The translations under genes and the position numbers were made by a program. A stretch of 17,414 nt of DNA, taken from NCBI GenBank assembly GCA_050115015.1, contig JASFRI010000042.1:1-17414 (forward strand), in the 5' to 3' direction. Source of the DNA: JASFRI01 sp050115015 (lineage in GTDB: Bacteria > Acidobacteriota > Polarisedimenticolia > CBDVAL01). The notes below the pieces were generated by a model that searched no databases, had not been told where the DNA came from, and was given only the letters and a program-made list of their open reading frames with translations. Below are positions 1-7,828 of this stretch, one piece after another (the first letter of the stretch is position 1; each line of letters begins with the position of its first letter).

Positions 1-12
1 CCCGGCCACCCC

Positions 13-1380
13 GTGAGCACAATCCGCCACCCCCGCCACCAGGGGGGAAAGCGGGGCCGGCGCCTCGCCCTGCAGGGGTTGTTGCTGCTGGCGGCAGCCG
101 GAGCAGCCGTTGCGGCACCGCCGGAGGGAGCCGGGTGGCCCCAGTGGCGGGGACCCGGCGGGAACGGGTTCGCGCCCGGAGCCGACCCGCCCCTGACCTG
201 GAGCGAGGCGGAGAACGTCCGCTGGAAGGTCCCGGTCCCCGGCCGGGGGCTGTCCACCCCCGTCGTCTGGGGGGATCGGGTCTTCCTCACGACGGCGGTC
301 CCGCACGGGGAGGCCCTGAAGATTACCGCCTCGCACGTGGACGGGGCCCATGACAATCTCGCCCCGGAGCGCAGGCAACGCTTCCTGGTACTCGCCCTCG
401 ACGCCCGGACGGGGAGGACCCTCTGGGAGCGGGCGGTGTCCGACGAGGTCCCGCACGAGGCCACCCACACGACCGGGAGCTGGGCGTCGGCGTCGCCGGT
501 CACCGACGGCGAGGTGCTGATCGCCTCCTTCGGCTCCCGCGGCATCTTCGCGCTGGACCTGGACGGAAGCCCGCTCTGGCAGGTGGATCTCGGGGACATG
601 CAGATCCGTCATGCCCACGGCGAGGGAAGCTCCCCAGCCCTGCACGGCGACACGGTCGTGGTGAGCTGGGATCACCAGGGGGACTCCTTCGTGGTGGCCC
701 TAAACCGCCGGACCGGCGAGCAGCGCTGGCGGCGCAGCCGGGACGAGATCACCTCCTGGTCCTCACCGAGGATCGTCGAGCACGAGGGCAAGGCGCAGGT
801 GATCCTCGCGGCCACGAAACGCGTCCGCTCGTACGACCTGGAGACCGGGGAGACCCTCTGGGAGGTCGGTGGTCTCTCCAGGAACGTGGTGGCAACGCCG
901 GTGGCGACGGAAGGACTAGCGTTCGTCGCGAACAGCTACGACTGGCGGGCGATGCTGGCCATCCGCCTCTCGGCGCGTGGAGATCTGACCGGGACGCCGG
1001 CGGTGGTCTGGACCCGTGACCGCGATACGCCGTACGTCCCCTCGCCGGCCCTGGCGGACGGGATGCTCTGCTTCATCAAGCACCTGCAGAACGTGCTCAC
1101 CTGCGTGGAGGCCGCCACCGGAAAAGTGCGGTTCGGCCCCCGGCGGCTGCCGGGCGTGCAGGGGGTGTTCGCCTCGCCGGTGATCGCGGACGGCCGGATC
1201 TACGTCCCGGGACGGAACGGCGTGACCTCGGTGGTGGACCTCTCCGAGCCCTACGGGACGCTCGCCACGAATCGCCTGGACGACTCCTTCTCGGCGTCGC
1301 CGGCGGTGGTGGACCGCGCGATCTTCCTGCGGGGCGAGGCGTCCCTGTACCGGATCGAGGAGCCGGCGGCAAGACCGTAG
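13..1380 (+). CDS. Secreted PQQ-type (BamB-like) beta-propeller protein
   Basis: About 455 residues. The N-terminus has a basic stretch (residues 13-17), a hydrophobic Leu/Ala core (about 18-34) and an AVAA cleavage-like site, so a signal peptide and periplasmic location are likely. The mature part starts with a WPQWRGP motif and then carries repeated PQQ-like blade signatures: a Trp-Lys or Trp-Arg strand, 'DARTGRTLWE', 'NRRTGEQRWR', 'DLETGETLWE', 'EAATGKVRF'. This is the PQQ_2/quinoprotein-like propeller fold shared with BamB. Such WRGP proteins are common in Planctomycetes, Verrucomicrobia and Acidobacteria, mostly of unknown function, and nothing shows that it binds PQQ. The GTG at 13 is the first start inside the window but has no visible Shine-Dalgarno, and the frame is open to base 1, so the true start may lie outside. 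It converges on the next gene across an 80-bp gap in which I see no convincing terminator. Confidence 0.85.
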   Translation: MSTIRHPRHQGGKRGRRLALQGLLLLAAAGAAVAAPPEGAGWPQWRGPGGNGFAPGADPPLTWSEAENVRWKVPVPGRGLSTPVVWGDRVFLTTAVPHGEALKITASHVDGAHDNLAPERRQRFLVLALDARTGRTLWERAVSDEVPHEATHTTGSWASASPVTDGEVLIASFGSRGIFALDLDGSPLWQVDLGDMQIRHAHGEGSSPALHGDTVVVSWDHQGDSFVVALNRRTGEQRWRRSRDEITSWSSPRIVEHEGKAQVILAATKRVRSYDLETGETLWEVGGLSRNVVATPVATEGLAFVANSYDWRAMLAIRLSARGDLTGTPAVVWTRDRDTPYVPSPALADGMLCFIKHLQNVLTCVEAATGKVRFGPRRLPGVQGVFASPVIADGRIYVPGRNGVTSVVDLSEPYGTLATNRLDDSFSASPAVVDRAIFLRGEASLYRIEEPAARP

Positions 1381-1460
1381 CCGGCTGCCGGGGAGCTACG
1401 AGATCCGCGCGGGGCCGGCGGCGAAACCCATCGGCCTGGACAGACCGCTCCTCGGCTCTG

Positions 1461-2465
1461 CTACTTCCCGCCGACCGTCTTGCGCAGCTCCTTCAGGCGC
1501 GCGGTGATCACCGACGTCAGCTTCTTGCCCCCCACGCCGCCGTCGGGCGTCGGGCGGGCGCGGAAGCACAGGAGGATCCCATCCTGGGTGGGGATTCCGG
1601 CGAGAACGGCCTCGAACGCGTCGTAGAACCGCCCCACGTAGAACTGCCGCTCCGCCACGATGACGCCTCCCGGTTCCCGGCGGTAGAAGCGGTGGGACAG
1701 GACGTAGTTCCTCTGCCCCCCGGTGACCTCCTGCAGCCAGGCCAGCTCGTGGCCGGTCCCCGCCAGATCGCCGCCCGCGTAGTCCAGGTAGTTCTTCTGG
1801 AACCCGGGCAGGGCCCGCCCGATCGCCCCCACGGCCTCCGCGTCGGCGCGGAGCGCCGCCCCGGGCTCGAGCGACTTGCCGCCTTCGCGAGCGTAGGGTG
1901 CGATGGCGTCCAGCCCCCCCCGGAGGTAGGCCTTCGTGCGGGCGAGCAGGACCTCACGGAACAGCCGGTTTACCTCGGCGACGCAGGCAGGGTCCTCGCT
2001 GCACGTCCCCTCGAACCGGTCCTGCAGGGCCGCGAACCCCTGGAGCTCCTCGGTGGAGAGGTTGACGTCCCGGCTCGGCTTCCCGGAGAACAGCGCATCG
2101 ATCCAGTCCGCCTCCTCCTGCGGATCGAGCCGGACCGGCTGGAACACGGCATCGGTGTAGGGAGCCGCGATCAGACCGAAGGCCCGCACCTCCCGGTTCG
2201 ACAGCAGCAGCTCCTCCCCCTGCAACCAGCGGGCGATGGCATCGAGGTCTCCGTTCATCATCACGGCCACCGCCACGGCGGCGCCCCGCTCCTCCGAGAG
2301 GATCTCCCCCTTCCGCAGCCTGGGCAGCGCGTCGTCGGGGTCGAAGCCGAGCTGCCGCAGGATCCCCTGGGCGGGGTCCGCGGCCGTCTGCTCCTCCGCC
2401 GGCGCGGGGACCGAGACGATCAGCAAGACGGGAAGAAGCAACGATGGCACGACACTACGGATCAT
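1461..2465 (-). CDS. Secreted protein of unknown function
   Basis: 334 residues, not recognised. The first ~25 residues are a typical signal peptide: Arg3, then a Leu/Val/Pro-rich core, then APA before Glu-Glu, so export to the periplasm is likely. The mature protein is acidic and mostly helical in character, with two close cysteines (GTCSEDPAC) that could form a disulfide after export. The C-terminal ~120 residues contain a LDYAGG segment, a HELAWLQE segment and a strand-rich stretch (YVLSHRFYRR, AERQFYVGRFYDAF, GILLCFRA), which suggests a compact alpha/beta domain. An ATG at 2474 is in frame, but a GGAGG sits directly against it and 9 nt before the ATG at 2465, so 2465 is the better start. 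The gene lies 70 bp downstream of the thioredoxin-TPR gene on the same strand and may be co-transcribed with it. An 8-C run occurs in its coding sequence (1914-1921). Confidence 0.75.
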   Translation of the reverse strand: MIRSVVPSLLLPVLLIVSVPAPAEEQTAADPAQGILRQLGFDPDDALPRLRKGEILSEERGAAVAVAVMMNGDLDAIARWLQGEELLLSNREVRAFGLIAAPYTDAVFQPVRLDPQEEADWIDALFSGKPSRDVNLSTEELQGFAALQDRFEGTCSEDPACVAEVNRLFREVLLARTKAYLRGGLDAIAPYAREGGKSLEPGAALRADAEAVGAIGRALPGFQKNYLDYAGGDLAGTGHELAWLQEVTGGQRNYVLSHRFYRREPGGVIVAERQFYVGRFYDAFEAVLAGIPTQDGILLCFRARPTPDGGVGGKKLTSVITARLKELRKTVGGK

Positions 2466-2474
2466 GTCGAACAT

Positions 2475-2479
2475 CCTCC
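2475..2479 (-). promoter_or_regulatory. Shine-Dalgarno that decides the start of the secreted protein
   Basis: Read on the minus strand this is GGAGG. It touches the upstream in-frame ATG (2474), leaving no spacer, but lies 9 nt before the next in-frame ATG (2465). Normal spacing therefore favours the second ATG, which also gives a cleaner signal peptide. Confidence 0.6.
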
Positions 2480-2535
2480 AGGCACGCGCAGCGCGGCGCC
2501 GTCGAGATCAGGACCCGGGCACGAGGCCCGCAGAT

Positions 2536-3327
2536 TCAGGAATGCAGCGCCATCGACAGCCGGCGCTGGTGATCGCGGGTCAACGGATGATCGTGCCCCA
2601 GTAGCCGGAACAGCGCAACGGCGGCTCGACGGGCAAGCTCGTCGCCGAAGTGGTGGTCCACCATCGCTGCGTCCACCAGATGGTCGAGGACGCCGTCTAG
2701 ATCGTGGGCGCGGAAGGCCTCACGCGCGGCTCTCAGGTGCGGGCGGGCCCGCTCCGGCACGTCTCCCTCCCAGTCCATGAGATCCGCCAGGCTCGTGACG
2801 TCTTCGGAGAGCTCGGCTTGCGAGATCGCCGTGGAGCCTTCTCCGAGGATCCCCCGGGCCCGGGCCGGATCGGTCCCCACCAGCGCCTGGGCCAGCCGGA
2901 GCCGCCCCTCCGGGTGGTCCGGATGCTCGGCGAGAAACGCCTCCAGGGCGGGAACGATCTCCGCCCCCTCCGCCTCCCAGCGCTCCAGGATCCGACCCAG
3001 CTCATCCTGGACGGGGTCGGGAAGGTGCCGCTCCAGCCAGCTCTCGATCTGGGCACGGGGCAGCGCGCCGACGAACTCGTCGACGACGTCTCCATTGCGG
3101 AACAGCTTGACGGCGGGAATGCTCATGATCCCGTAGCGTGTGGCCAGTTCCGGCTGCGCCTCCGTGTCGACCTTCACCAGCTCCCAGCGTCCTCCCGCCT
3201 CGCGAGCCATGTCCTCGAGGGTGGGCCCCAGCATCCGGCACGGCCCGCACCAGGCAGCCCAGAAGTCGACCAGGACCGGAAGATCCCGGCTGCGGTCCAG
3301 GACCTGACGCTGGAAGTCGATGGTCAT
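2536..3327 (-). CDS. Thioredoxin-TPR protein, YbbN/CnoX-like
   Basis: 263 residues in two parts. Residues 1-108 form a thioredoxin domain with an intact redox motif WCGPC (Cys27, Cys30), the preceding DFWAAW strand, and the SIPAVKLF segment that carries the cis-proline. Residues ~113-263 are helical with TPR-like spacing (LEAFLAEHPDHPEGRLRLAQALV, ARGILGEGS, LADLMDWEGDVPERARPHLRAAREAFRAHDL). This layout is that of YbbN/CnoX, a cytoplasmic chaperedoxin that protects and hands over oxidation-damaged proteins. E. coli CnoX has lost the standard CxxC, whereas this protein keeps it, so it may act as a true thiol-disulfide reductase as well. No signal peptide is visible. AAGGAGA lies just before the ATG, supporting this start. 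It sits between a CPBP protease gene upstream (78-bp gap) and a secreted unknown downstream, all on the same strand. Confidence 0.88.
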   Translation of the reverse strand: MTIDFQRQVLDRSRDLPVLVDFWAAWCGPCRMLGPTLEDMAREAGGRWELVKVDTEAQPELATRYGIMSIPAVKLFRNGDVVDEFVGALPRAQIESWLERHLPDPVQDELGRILERWEAEGAEIVPALEAFLAEHPDHPEGRLRLAQALVGTDPARARGILGEGSTAISQAELSEDVTSLADLMDWEGDVPERARPHLRAAREAFRAHDLDGVLDHLVDAAMVDHHFGDELARRAAVALFRLLGHDHPLTRDHQRRLSMALHS

Positions 3328-3405
3328 CTGTCTCCTTCCCCACCCCCGACGGCGGGCGCGGCGATCCCGTGGACGATATCGCAGCCGCCCCTTCCCTGCC
3401 CGTGC

Positions 3406-4215
3406 TCAGGCGTCGCGGCCCGCCGTGCCACTGGCCCGCTCCCCCGGAGCGGCCCCGACCGCGAGCACCGCGCGCCTTCCCCCCCAGGCGTCCGCTCCGG
3501 GCTCCCCTTCCGGGTGCAGCCGCAGCGACAACCGTCCCGCGAGCGCGTCGATCAGCGCGTGCAGGAGCATCGGGATCCACAACGAACCCGATAACACGAA
3601 GACCGTCCCCTGCAGGAGACCCACGCCCCCCACCGTCAGCATCCCGGCGATCCCCTGATACAGGTGAACGAAGGCGAACAGGAGGGACGTCAGGATCACC
3701 GCCGCTGCGAGCCCCGAGGGTGACTTTCCAAGATAGGCTCCCGCGTACCAGAGCAGGAAGCCGCGGAAGAGGATCTCCTCGCATATCCCGGCGGTGACCG
3801 ACAGCCGGTCGAACGCGGGAAGCCCTGCCCGGGCCCGTGGCAGGAACGGCGCGATGCGGTCCATCCGGCGCCGCAGCCTGGCGCGGCGGCCGGGGTCGGC
3901 GAGCTGGCGGTGATGGTATAGCCGGAAAGCGACCAGGGCGCCGGCGGCGAGAAGTCCCCCGGCAAGGATGCCCGGCGTGAGCTCCAACCCGAACCCGAGG
4001 TCCCTCCAGCTGCGTCCCCGGGACCACCAGAAAGCCAGCAGCCCCAGCGTGAGGACCCACTGGAGGATCGCCATCCGGTTGTAGAACCGGGTGCGCTCCT
4101 CCGTGCTCCAGGAGCCCATGGCCCGCAGCAGATCGCGCCCCTGATGCTGATTCAGCGGCAGCAGCACCAGCAGCACCAGGACGATGGCGTGATCCACGAG
4201 CCAGGGCGCATCCAT
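3406..4215 (-). CDS. CPBP-family intramembrane metalloprotease
   Basis: 269 residues, multi-pass inner-membrane protein. All three signature motifs of the CPBP (Abi/Rce1-like, CaaX protease and bacteriocin-processing) family are present: EEILFRG (Glu146, Glu147, Arg151), FAFVH (Phe180, His184) and HALID (His219, Asp223). These provide the glutamate and histidine ligands of the metal site. Hydrophobic segments lie near residues 6-20, 48-62, 79-96, 135-160, 165-186 and 190-215. The Arg-rich loop around residues 104-120 should face the cytoplasm by the positive-inside rule. The frame extends upstream to 4341, but the ATG at 4215 leaves a short N-terminus directly before the first membrane segment and avoids overlap with the divergent gene. 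No strong Shine-Dalgarno is seen, so the start is moderately sure. Substrates of bacterial CPBP proteins are mostly unknown, and no bacteriocin gene is adjacent. Confidence 0.85.
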   Translation of the reverse strand: MDAPWLVDHAIVLVLLVLLPLNQHQGRDLLRAMGSWSTEERTRFYNRMAILQWVLTLGLLAFWWSRGRSWRDLGFGLELTPGILAGGLLAAGALVAFRLYHHRQLADPGRRARLRRRMDRIAPFLPRARAGLPAFDRLSVTAGICEEILFRGFLLWYAGAYLGKSPSGLAAAVILTSLLFAFVHLYQGIAGMLTVGGVGLLQGTVFVLSGSLWIPMLLHALIDALAGRLSLRLHPEGEPGADAWGGRRAVLAVGAAPGERASGTAGRDA

Positions 4216-4312
4216 GACCCGCTCAGGGTACGCCGGGATCGCGCCTCCGTCCACCTCCGGGAAGGAAGCAGGCCCCCGCGGCGTTACTCCTGCCATTCTC
4301 AGGGAGGGAACC

Positions 4313-4813
4313 ATGAAACGGATCCTCGGCATGCTCGCCACGCTGCTCGCGCTCCAGGGCCTCGCCCTGGGGCAGACCGCCCCCGGATGTCCCGGTAAGG
4401 AACCGCATCAGTTCGACTTCTGGATCGGGGAGTGGGAGGTGACGTCGGACGGTGCGGTCGCCGGGACGAACCGCATCGAGGCCATCCTGGACGGCTGCGT
4501 CCTCCAGGAGCACTGGACCGGGGCGCAGGGAAGCGCCGGATCGAGCCTCAACCATTACGACCCGTCGATGGGAAAGTGGCGCCAGTACTGGGTGTGGAGG
4601 AACGGGACCACCCTCGAGCTGACCGGCGAGTACCGGGATGGCAAGATGATCCTGAGCGGCGAATCGAAGGACGCCAGGGGAAAGCCCGTCCGCAACCGGA
4701 TCACCTGGTACGCGAACGACGATGGCACCGTCCGGCAGCACTGGGAACAGTCGACGGATCGGGGGAAGAGCTGGAAGACCTCCTTCGACGGGCTGTACCG
4801 GAGGAAGAAGTAG
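4313..4813 (+). CDS. Small secreted DUF1579-like protein
   Basis: 166 residues. Residues 1-20 form a short signal peptide (Lys2, Arg3, a Leu/Ala-rich core, then ALG before Gln21), so the mature protein should be periplasmic. It opens with the family hallmark FDFWIGEWEV (residues 34-43). This is followed by alternating beta strands with repeated small-residue turns (GCVLQEHWTG, SLNHYDPSMGKWRQYW, LTGEYRDGKMILSG, RITWYANDDGTVRQHWE, FDGLYRRKK). That pattern matches a lipocalin-like beta barrel of the DUF1579/FDFW group, which has no settled function. The ATG at 4313 is preceded by GGGAGGG with a 4-nt spacer, better than the upstream in-frame start at 4214. It abuts a methyltransferase gene with no gap, so the two are probably one transcript. 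A 97-bp spacer separates it from the divergent CPBP gene. Confidence 0.85.
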   Translation: MKRILGMLATLLALQGLALGQTAPGCPGKEPHQFDFWIGEWEVTSDGAVAGTNRIEAILDGCVLQEHWTGAQGSAGSSLNHYDPSMGKWRQYWVWRNGTTLELTGEYRDGKMILSGESKDARGKPVRNRITWYANDDGTVRQHWEQSTDRGKSWKTSFDGLYRRKK

Positions 4814-5443
4814 ATGACCCGGACCACACGGGAGGTCTTCGACGACTGGGCCCGCGACCACCATGCGGACGGCATGGAGCGGCACCACCGGCCCCGGGTC
4901 GAGCAGGCGCTGGCCGGGATCCCGGCGCAGGACGGCAACTACCTCGAGATCGGGGTCGGGAACGGCTACGCCATCCGCCTGATGGCGGAGGGCCCGTTCG
5001 CCGGCGGGCACTGCTACGGCGTCGACCTGAGCCCGCACATGGCGGAACGGTGCCGGGCCCGGACCCGGGACCTGGCCAACGTGGAGATCCTCGCCGCCGA
5101 CTTCCTGGCCTGGGATCCCGGGCCGGACCTCCGGTTCGACCTGATCTTCTCGATGGAGGTGTTCTACTACTTTCCCGACGTGCAGGCCGGGCTCGAGTAC
5201 GCCGTCTCGCTGCTCCGGCCCGGGGGACGGCTGATGGTCCTGGTGAACTACTACCGTGAACACACGGCCAGCCACCGTTGGCCGGAGGACCTGGACACGC
5301 CGATGACCCTCTGGTCCGCCTCCCAGTATGCCGCCGGCTTCCGCGGCGCCGGGCTGGTGGGGATCGGCCAGGCTTTCTTCCGGGACCCGTCCGCGGAGGA
5401 GACGGATCCCGGCACCCTGGCGACCTGGGGCGATCGTCCCTGA
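4814..5443 (+). CDS. Class I SAM-dependent methyltransferase
   Basis: 209 residues, cytoplasmic. The Rossmann-type methyltransferase core is clear: motif I YLEIGVGNG (residues 43-51) for SAM binding, an acidic end of strand 2 at Asp71 (GVDLSP) for the ribose, AADF near residue 97 for the adenine, the FDLIFSMEVFYYF strand-4 region, and LLRPGGRLMVLVNYY as the post-core motif. The substrate cannot be told. The family (Methyltransf_11/25 type) methylates small molecules, lipids or quinones. The ATG directly follows the TAG of the upstream secreted protein, and a GGAGG at 4800-4804, inside that gene's last codons, gives a 9-nt spacer, so translation is likely coupled. It ends 15 bp before the convergent PAP2 gene. 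Confidence 0.88.
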   Translation: MTRTTREVFDDWARDHHADGMERHHRPRVEQALAGIPAQDGNYLEIGVGNGYAIRLMAEGPFAGGHCYGVDLSPHMAERCRARTRDLANVEILAADFLAWDPGPDLRFDLIFSMEVFYYFPDVQAGLEYAVSLLRPGGRLMVLVNYYREHTASHRWPEDLDTPMTLWSASQYAAGFRGAGLVGIGQAFFRDPSAEETDPGTLATWGDRP

Positions 5444-5458
5444 CGCATCCGGCCGGCC

Positions 5459-6100
5459 TCAGCCGCCGCGCTCCGGGATGCATCTCCTCCAGGGCTCGCG
5501 TCGCCGCAGCCGCCCGATGACCACCCACGCGGCGACCATCCCGATGCACGCCCCGGCGAACACATCCGACGTGTTGTGGACCCCCCGGTAGATCCTCTCG
5601 TATCCGACCAGCGCCCCGATCGCGTACCCGAACGGGGCCGTGGGGGGATAGAAGGCCGCGAGGGCGGCGGCCGCGGCGAAGGTCGAAGCGGAGTGCCCCG
5701 ACGGAAACCGCCCCCAGCGCGCCGCCAGCCAGGACTCACCGGGCACGGGCGGCTCCGGGCCCCGCGGGCCGGGCCTCGAGGTCATCGGCTTGATCACCGC
5801 CACCACGAGGGAGGCGAGGAGCACGGAGAACAGCATCGCGAGCCCTGCCCGCCGCAGCCGCTCGCGCCGTGCGGCCAGGCCGGCAGCGAACAGGGCAAGG
5901 CTGGCGGCGACGGCAAATACGATACCCCGGAGCCGGGACACCGAGTTCATGAACCACCCCGAGTACGGGTTGTGGACCAGGTCGTGGATCCGGGCATCCA
6001 GGACGAACAGTGCGGCCAGGACGCCGGCGGCGGCGACACCCGTGAACCAGCGCCCGGCAGCCGACCGGAACCAGAAGGGCATGCCCCCGACCACCCGCAT
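5459..6100 (-). CDS. PAP2-family membrane phosphatase
   Basis: 213 residues, multi-pass membrane protein. Hydrophobic segments are near residues 17-33, 59-76, 87-105, 138-150, 156-166 and 180-196. The PAP2 signature is KX6RP...PSGH...RX5HX3D. Motif 2 is PSGH (133-136) and motif 3 is intact (Arg169, His175, Asp179). Motif 1 begins at Lys104 and keeps Arg109-Pro110, but has Gly111-Pro112 where RP is usual. The family removes phosphates from lipid substrates: undecaprenyl diphosphate (BcrC/PgpB), phosphatidylglycerol phosphate, or lipid A (LpxE/LpxF). Which one applies is not decided by sequence. The ATG at 6100 overlaps the stop of the upstream GT39 gene by one base (TGATG), so the pair is translationally coupled, and a joint role in lipid-linked sugar transfer is plausible. 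A start further upstream would lie inside that gene. Confidence 0.87.
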   Translation of the reverse strand: MRVVGGMPFWFRSAAGRWFTGVAAAGVLAALFVLDARIHDLVHNPYSGWFMNSVSRLRGIVFAVAASLALFAAGLAARRERLRRAGLAMLFSVLLASLVVAVIKPMTSRPGPRGPEPPVPGESWLAARWGRFPSGHSASTFAAAAALAAFYPPTAPFGYAIGALVGYERIYRGVHNTSDVFAGACIGMVAAWVVIGRLRRREPWRRCIPERGG

Positions 6101-7788
6101 CAGGGCCGTTCCGGGTGGTTGCGATACACGGTGCGCTTCCGGTTTGCGGCCACGACCTTCATGGGGACCCCGAACGCTTCCGGAAAGGAGGGGTCGGAGT
6201 TCTTGACGATGACGTAGACGTCCTCGTCGGTGTCCACCAGGCTGCGGATGGCGGCCGGGTCCGGGTCGAACAGCTCCGGGTTCGGCTGGATGAGGATCCC
6301 GTACTCGTACTCCCCCATCCAGTTGACGAGCATCGGCGGGCGCCCCAGGTAGAACTCCATGCTCGGCTGCTGCAGCTCGAAGAGGATCACGCGATCCTGG
6401 GGGCGTACCACCTCCGCGAGCTTGCGGCCCAGGGAGACCGGTCCGAGATAGGGATCCGCCGCCCGCGCCGCCCCAAGCAGGGTCCCATAGAAGAGGAGGT
6501 GGATCGTGGCGAGGAACGCCAGGGAGGCGATCGGGCGCCGGACGGCGGTCAGCAGGAGCACGCCGACACCGGCGACGGCCAGAAGGCCGATCAGCGCCCA
6601 CGGCCAGAATCCCAGATCCGCGAGGGCGATCCGGCCATCGCTGCGGGCCATGCGGCGGGCCGCGAGGAACGCGGCGGGAGCCAGCAGCAGGTAGGTCCCC
6701 GCGACGATCCACGACCCGCGCCGGACCGCACGCGCCGCGGCATCCGATCCGGGACCTCGCAGGCGGGCGAAGAGCTGCGCCAGGAGGATGGCCAGCGGCG
6801 GGTAGGCTGGAAGGACGTACGGCATCAGCTTCCCCTTCGAGGCACTGAAGAAGAGGAAGATCACGCCGAACCAGGTCCACAGGAACACGTTCTCGGGCCG
6901 GAAGCGCGCTGCGGGACCGCTGCCCGTCGCTCCCGCCTCCCGCCCGGAAACACCGCTGTTCACGAACGGCAGATAGGCCGTCCAGGGAAAAAAGCCCAGA
7001 GCCACGACGGGCAGGAAGAACCAGATCGGCTTCGCGTGCTCGGCGGTCTCGGAGACGTACCGCGCGACGTGCTGATCGAAGATGAAGTAGCGGAAGAAGT
7101 CCGGCAACCGGGCCTGGACGAGGAAGAACCAGGGAAGGACCACCGCTCCCGCGAGGAGGCTACCCGGGAGCAGGTGCATCTCGCGCAGCAGGTGCCAGCG
7201 GCCCGTCAGGGCGATGAACAGGACGACAATCATCCCGGGCAGCAGGAACCCGATGATCCCCTTGGCCAGCGTGGCAAGGGCGACCGCGAGGTAGAAGACC
7301 CAGTAGAGGCGCCGGCGCCCCGTGGTGGCGGCGACCAGGAAAGCCGCAAGGGCCACCGTGATCCAGCCCGCCAGGATCATGTCGGTGGTGAGATAGCGGG
7401 ACTGGACGAACCACTGCGTCGTCAGGACGCTGAGGCCCGCGGCGATCCAGGCGACCCGCGGGCCCATCCGCGACCGCGCCATCCAGAAGACCGCCAGGGT
7501 GCCGAGCAGCCCCATCAGGGCCACCGGAAGACGGGCGGTCGTCTCGCTCCGCCCCAGGAGGGCGAAGGAGCCGGCGGTCAGCCAGTACGTCAGCGGGGGC
7601 TTCTCCAGGTAGGGAAAGCCCTGCAGGTGGGGGACGACGAAGTCCCCGGTACGGAGCATGGCCACCGGGATGGCCACGTGCCTGCCCTCCTCCGGGTCGA
7701 AGATCCCCACCGAGCCCAGGAACGACAGGAACAGGACGGCGGCGAGGCCGAGCACCAGCACCGTCATCTTCCTGTCGATCGGCTTCAT
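6100..7788 (-). CDS. ArnT-like GT39 membrane glycosyltransferase (left paralogue)
   Basis: 562 residues. It has the GT-C layout of ArnT/PMT enzymes: a short cytoplasmic N-terminus, about a dozen membrane helices through residue ~430, and a soluble periplasmic C-terminal region. The first periplasmic loop carries the family signature DPEEGRH (31-37), TGDFVVPHL and YLEKPPLTYW (Glu62-Lys63). Further on are the KGIIGFLLPG segment and an AEHAKPIWFF segment matching the conserved histidine region of ArnT. These enzymes move a sugar from undecaprenyl phosphate to lipid A or another acceptor on the periplasmic face. The catalytic Asp of ArnT aligns with Glu33 here, so donor or acceptor may differ. 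The start is supported by GGAGGG just before ATG 7788. It is divergent from arnB and coupled to the PAP2 gene. The assignment to Ara4N transfer rests on context and is less sure than for the right-hand paralogue. Confidence 0.85.
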   Translation of the reverse strand: MKPIDRKMTVLVLGLAAVLFLSFLGSVGIFDPEEGRHVAIPVAMLRTGDFVVPHLQGFPYLEKPPLTYWLTAGSFALLGRSETTARLPVALMGLLGTLAVFWMARSRMGPRVAWIAAGLSVLTTQWFVQSRYLTTDMILAGWITVALAAFLVAATTGRRRLYWVFYLAVALATLAKGIIGFLLPGMIVVLFIALTGRWHLLREMHLLPGSLLAGAVVLPWFFLVQARLPDFFRYFIFDQHVARYVSETAEHAKPIWFFLPVVALGFFPWTAYLPFVNSGVSGREAGATGSGPAARFRPENVFLWTWFGVIFLFFSASKGKLMPYVLPAYPPLAILLAQLFARLRGPGSDAAARAVRRGSWIVAGTYLLLAPAAFLAARRMARSDGRIALADLGFWPWALIGLLAVAGVGVLLLTAVRRPIASLAFLATIHLLFYGTLLGAARAADPYLGPVSLGRKLAEVVRPQDRVILFELQQPSMEFYLGRPPMLVNWMGEYEYGILIQPNPELFDPDPAAIRSLVDTDEDVYVIVKNSDPSFPEAFGVPMKVVAANRKRTVYRNHPERP

Positions 7789-7828
7789 CTTCCCTCCGCA
7801 GGCCGCGGCCCCGACCGCAGGCCGGGCG

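Noticed and set aside
1381..1460. Possible terminator between the convergent PQQ-propeller gene and the secreted unknown
   Set aside because: Only short GC-rich complementarities (such as CCGG pairs) are present, with no stable stem or T-run, so they do not stand out from background.
1692..2780. 362-codon plus-strand frame
   Set aside because: It is antisense to the secreted unknown and to the end of the thioredoxin-TPR gene, with no family motifs and shadow-like composition.
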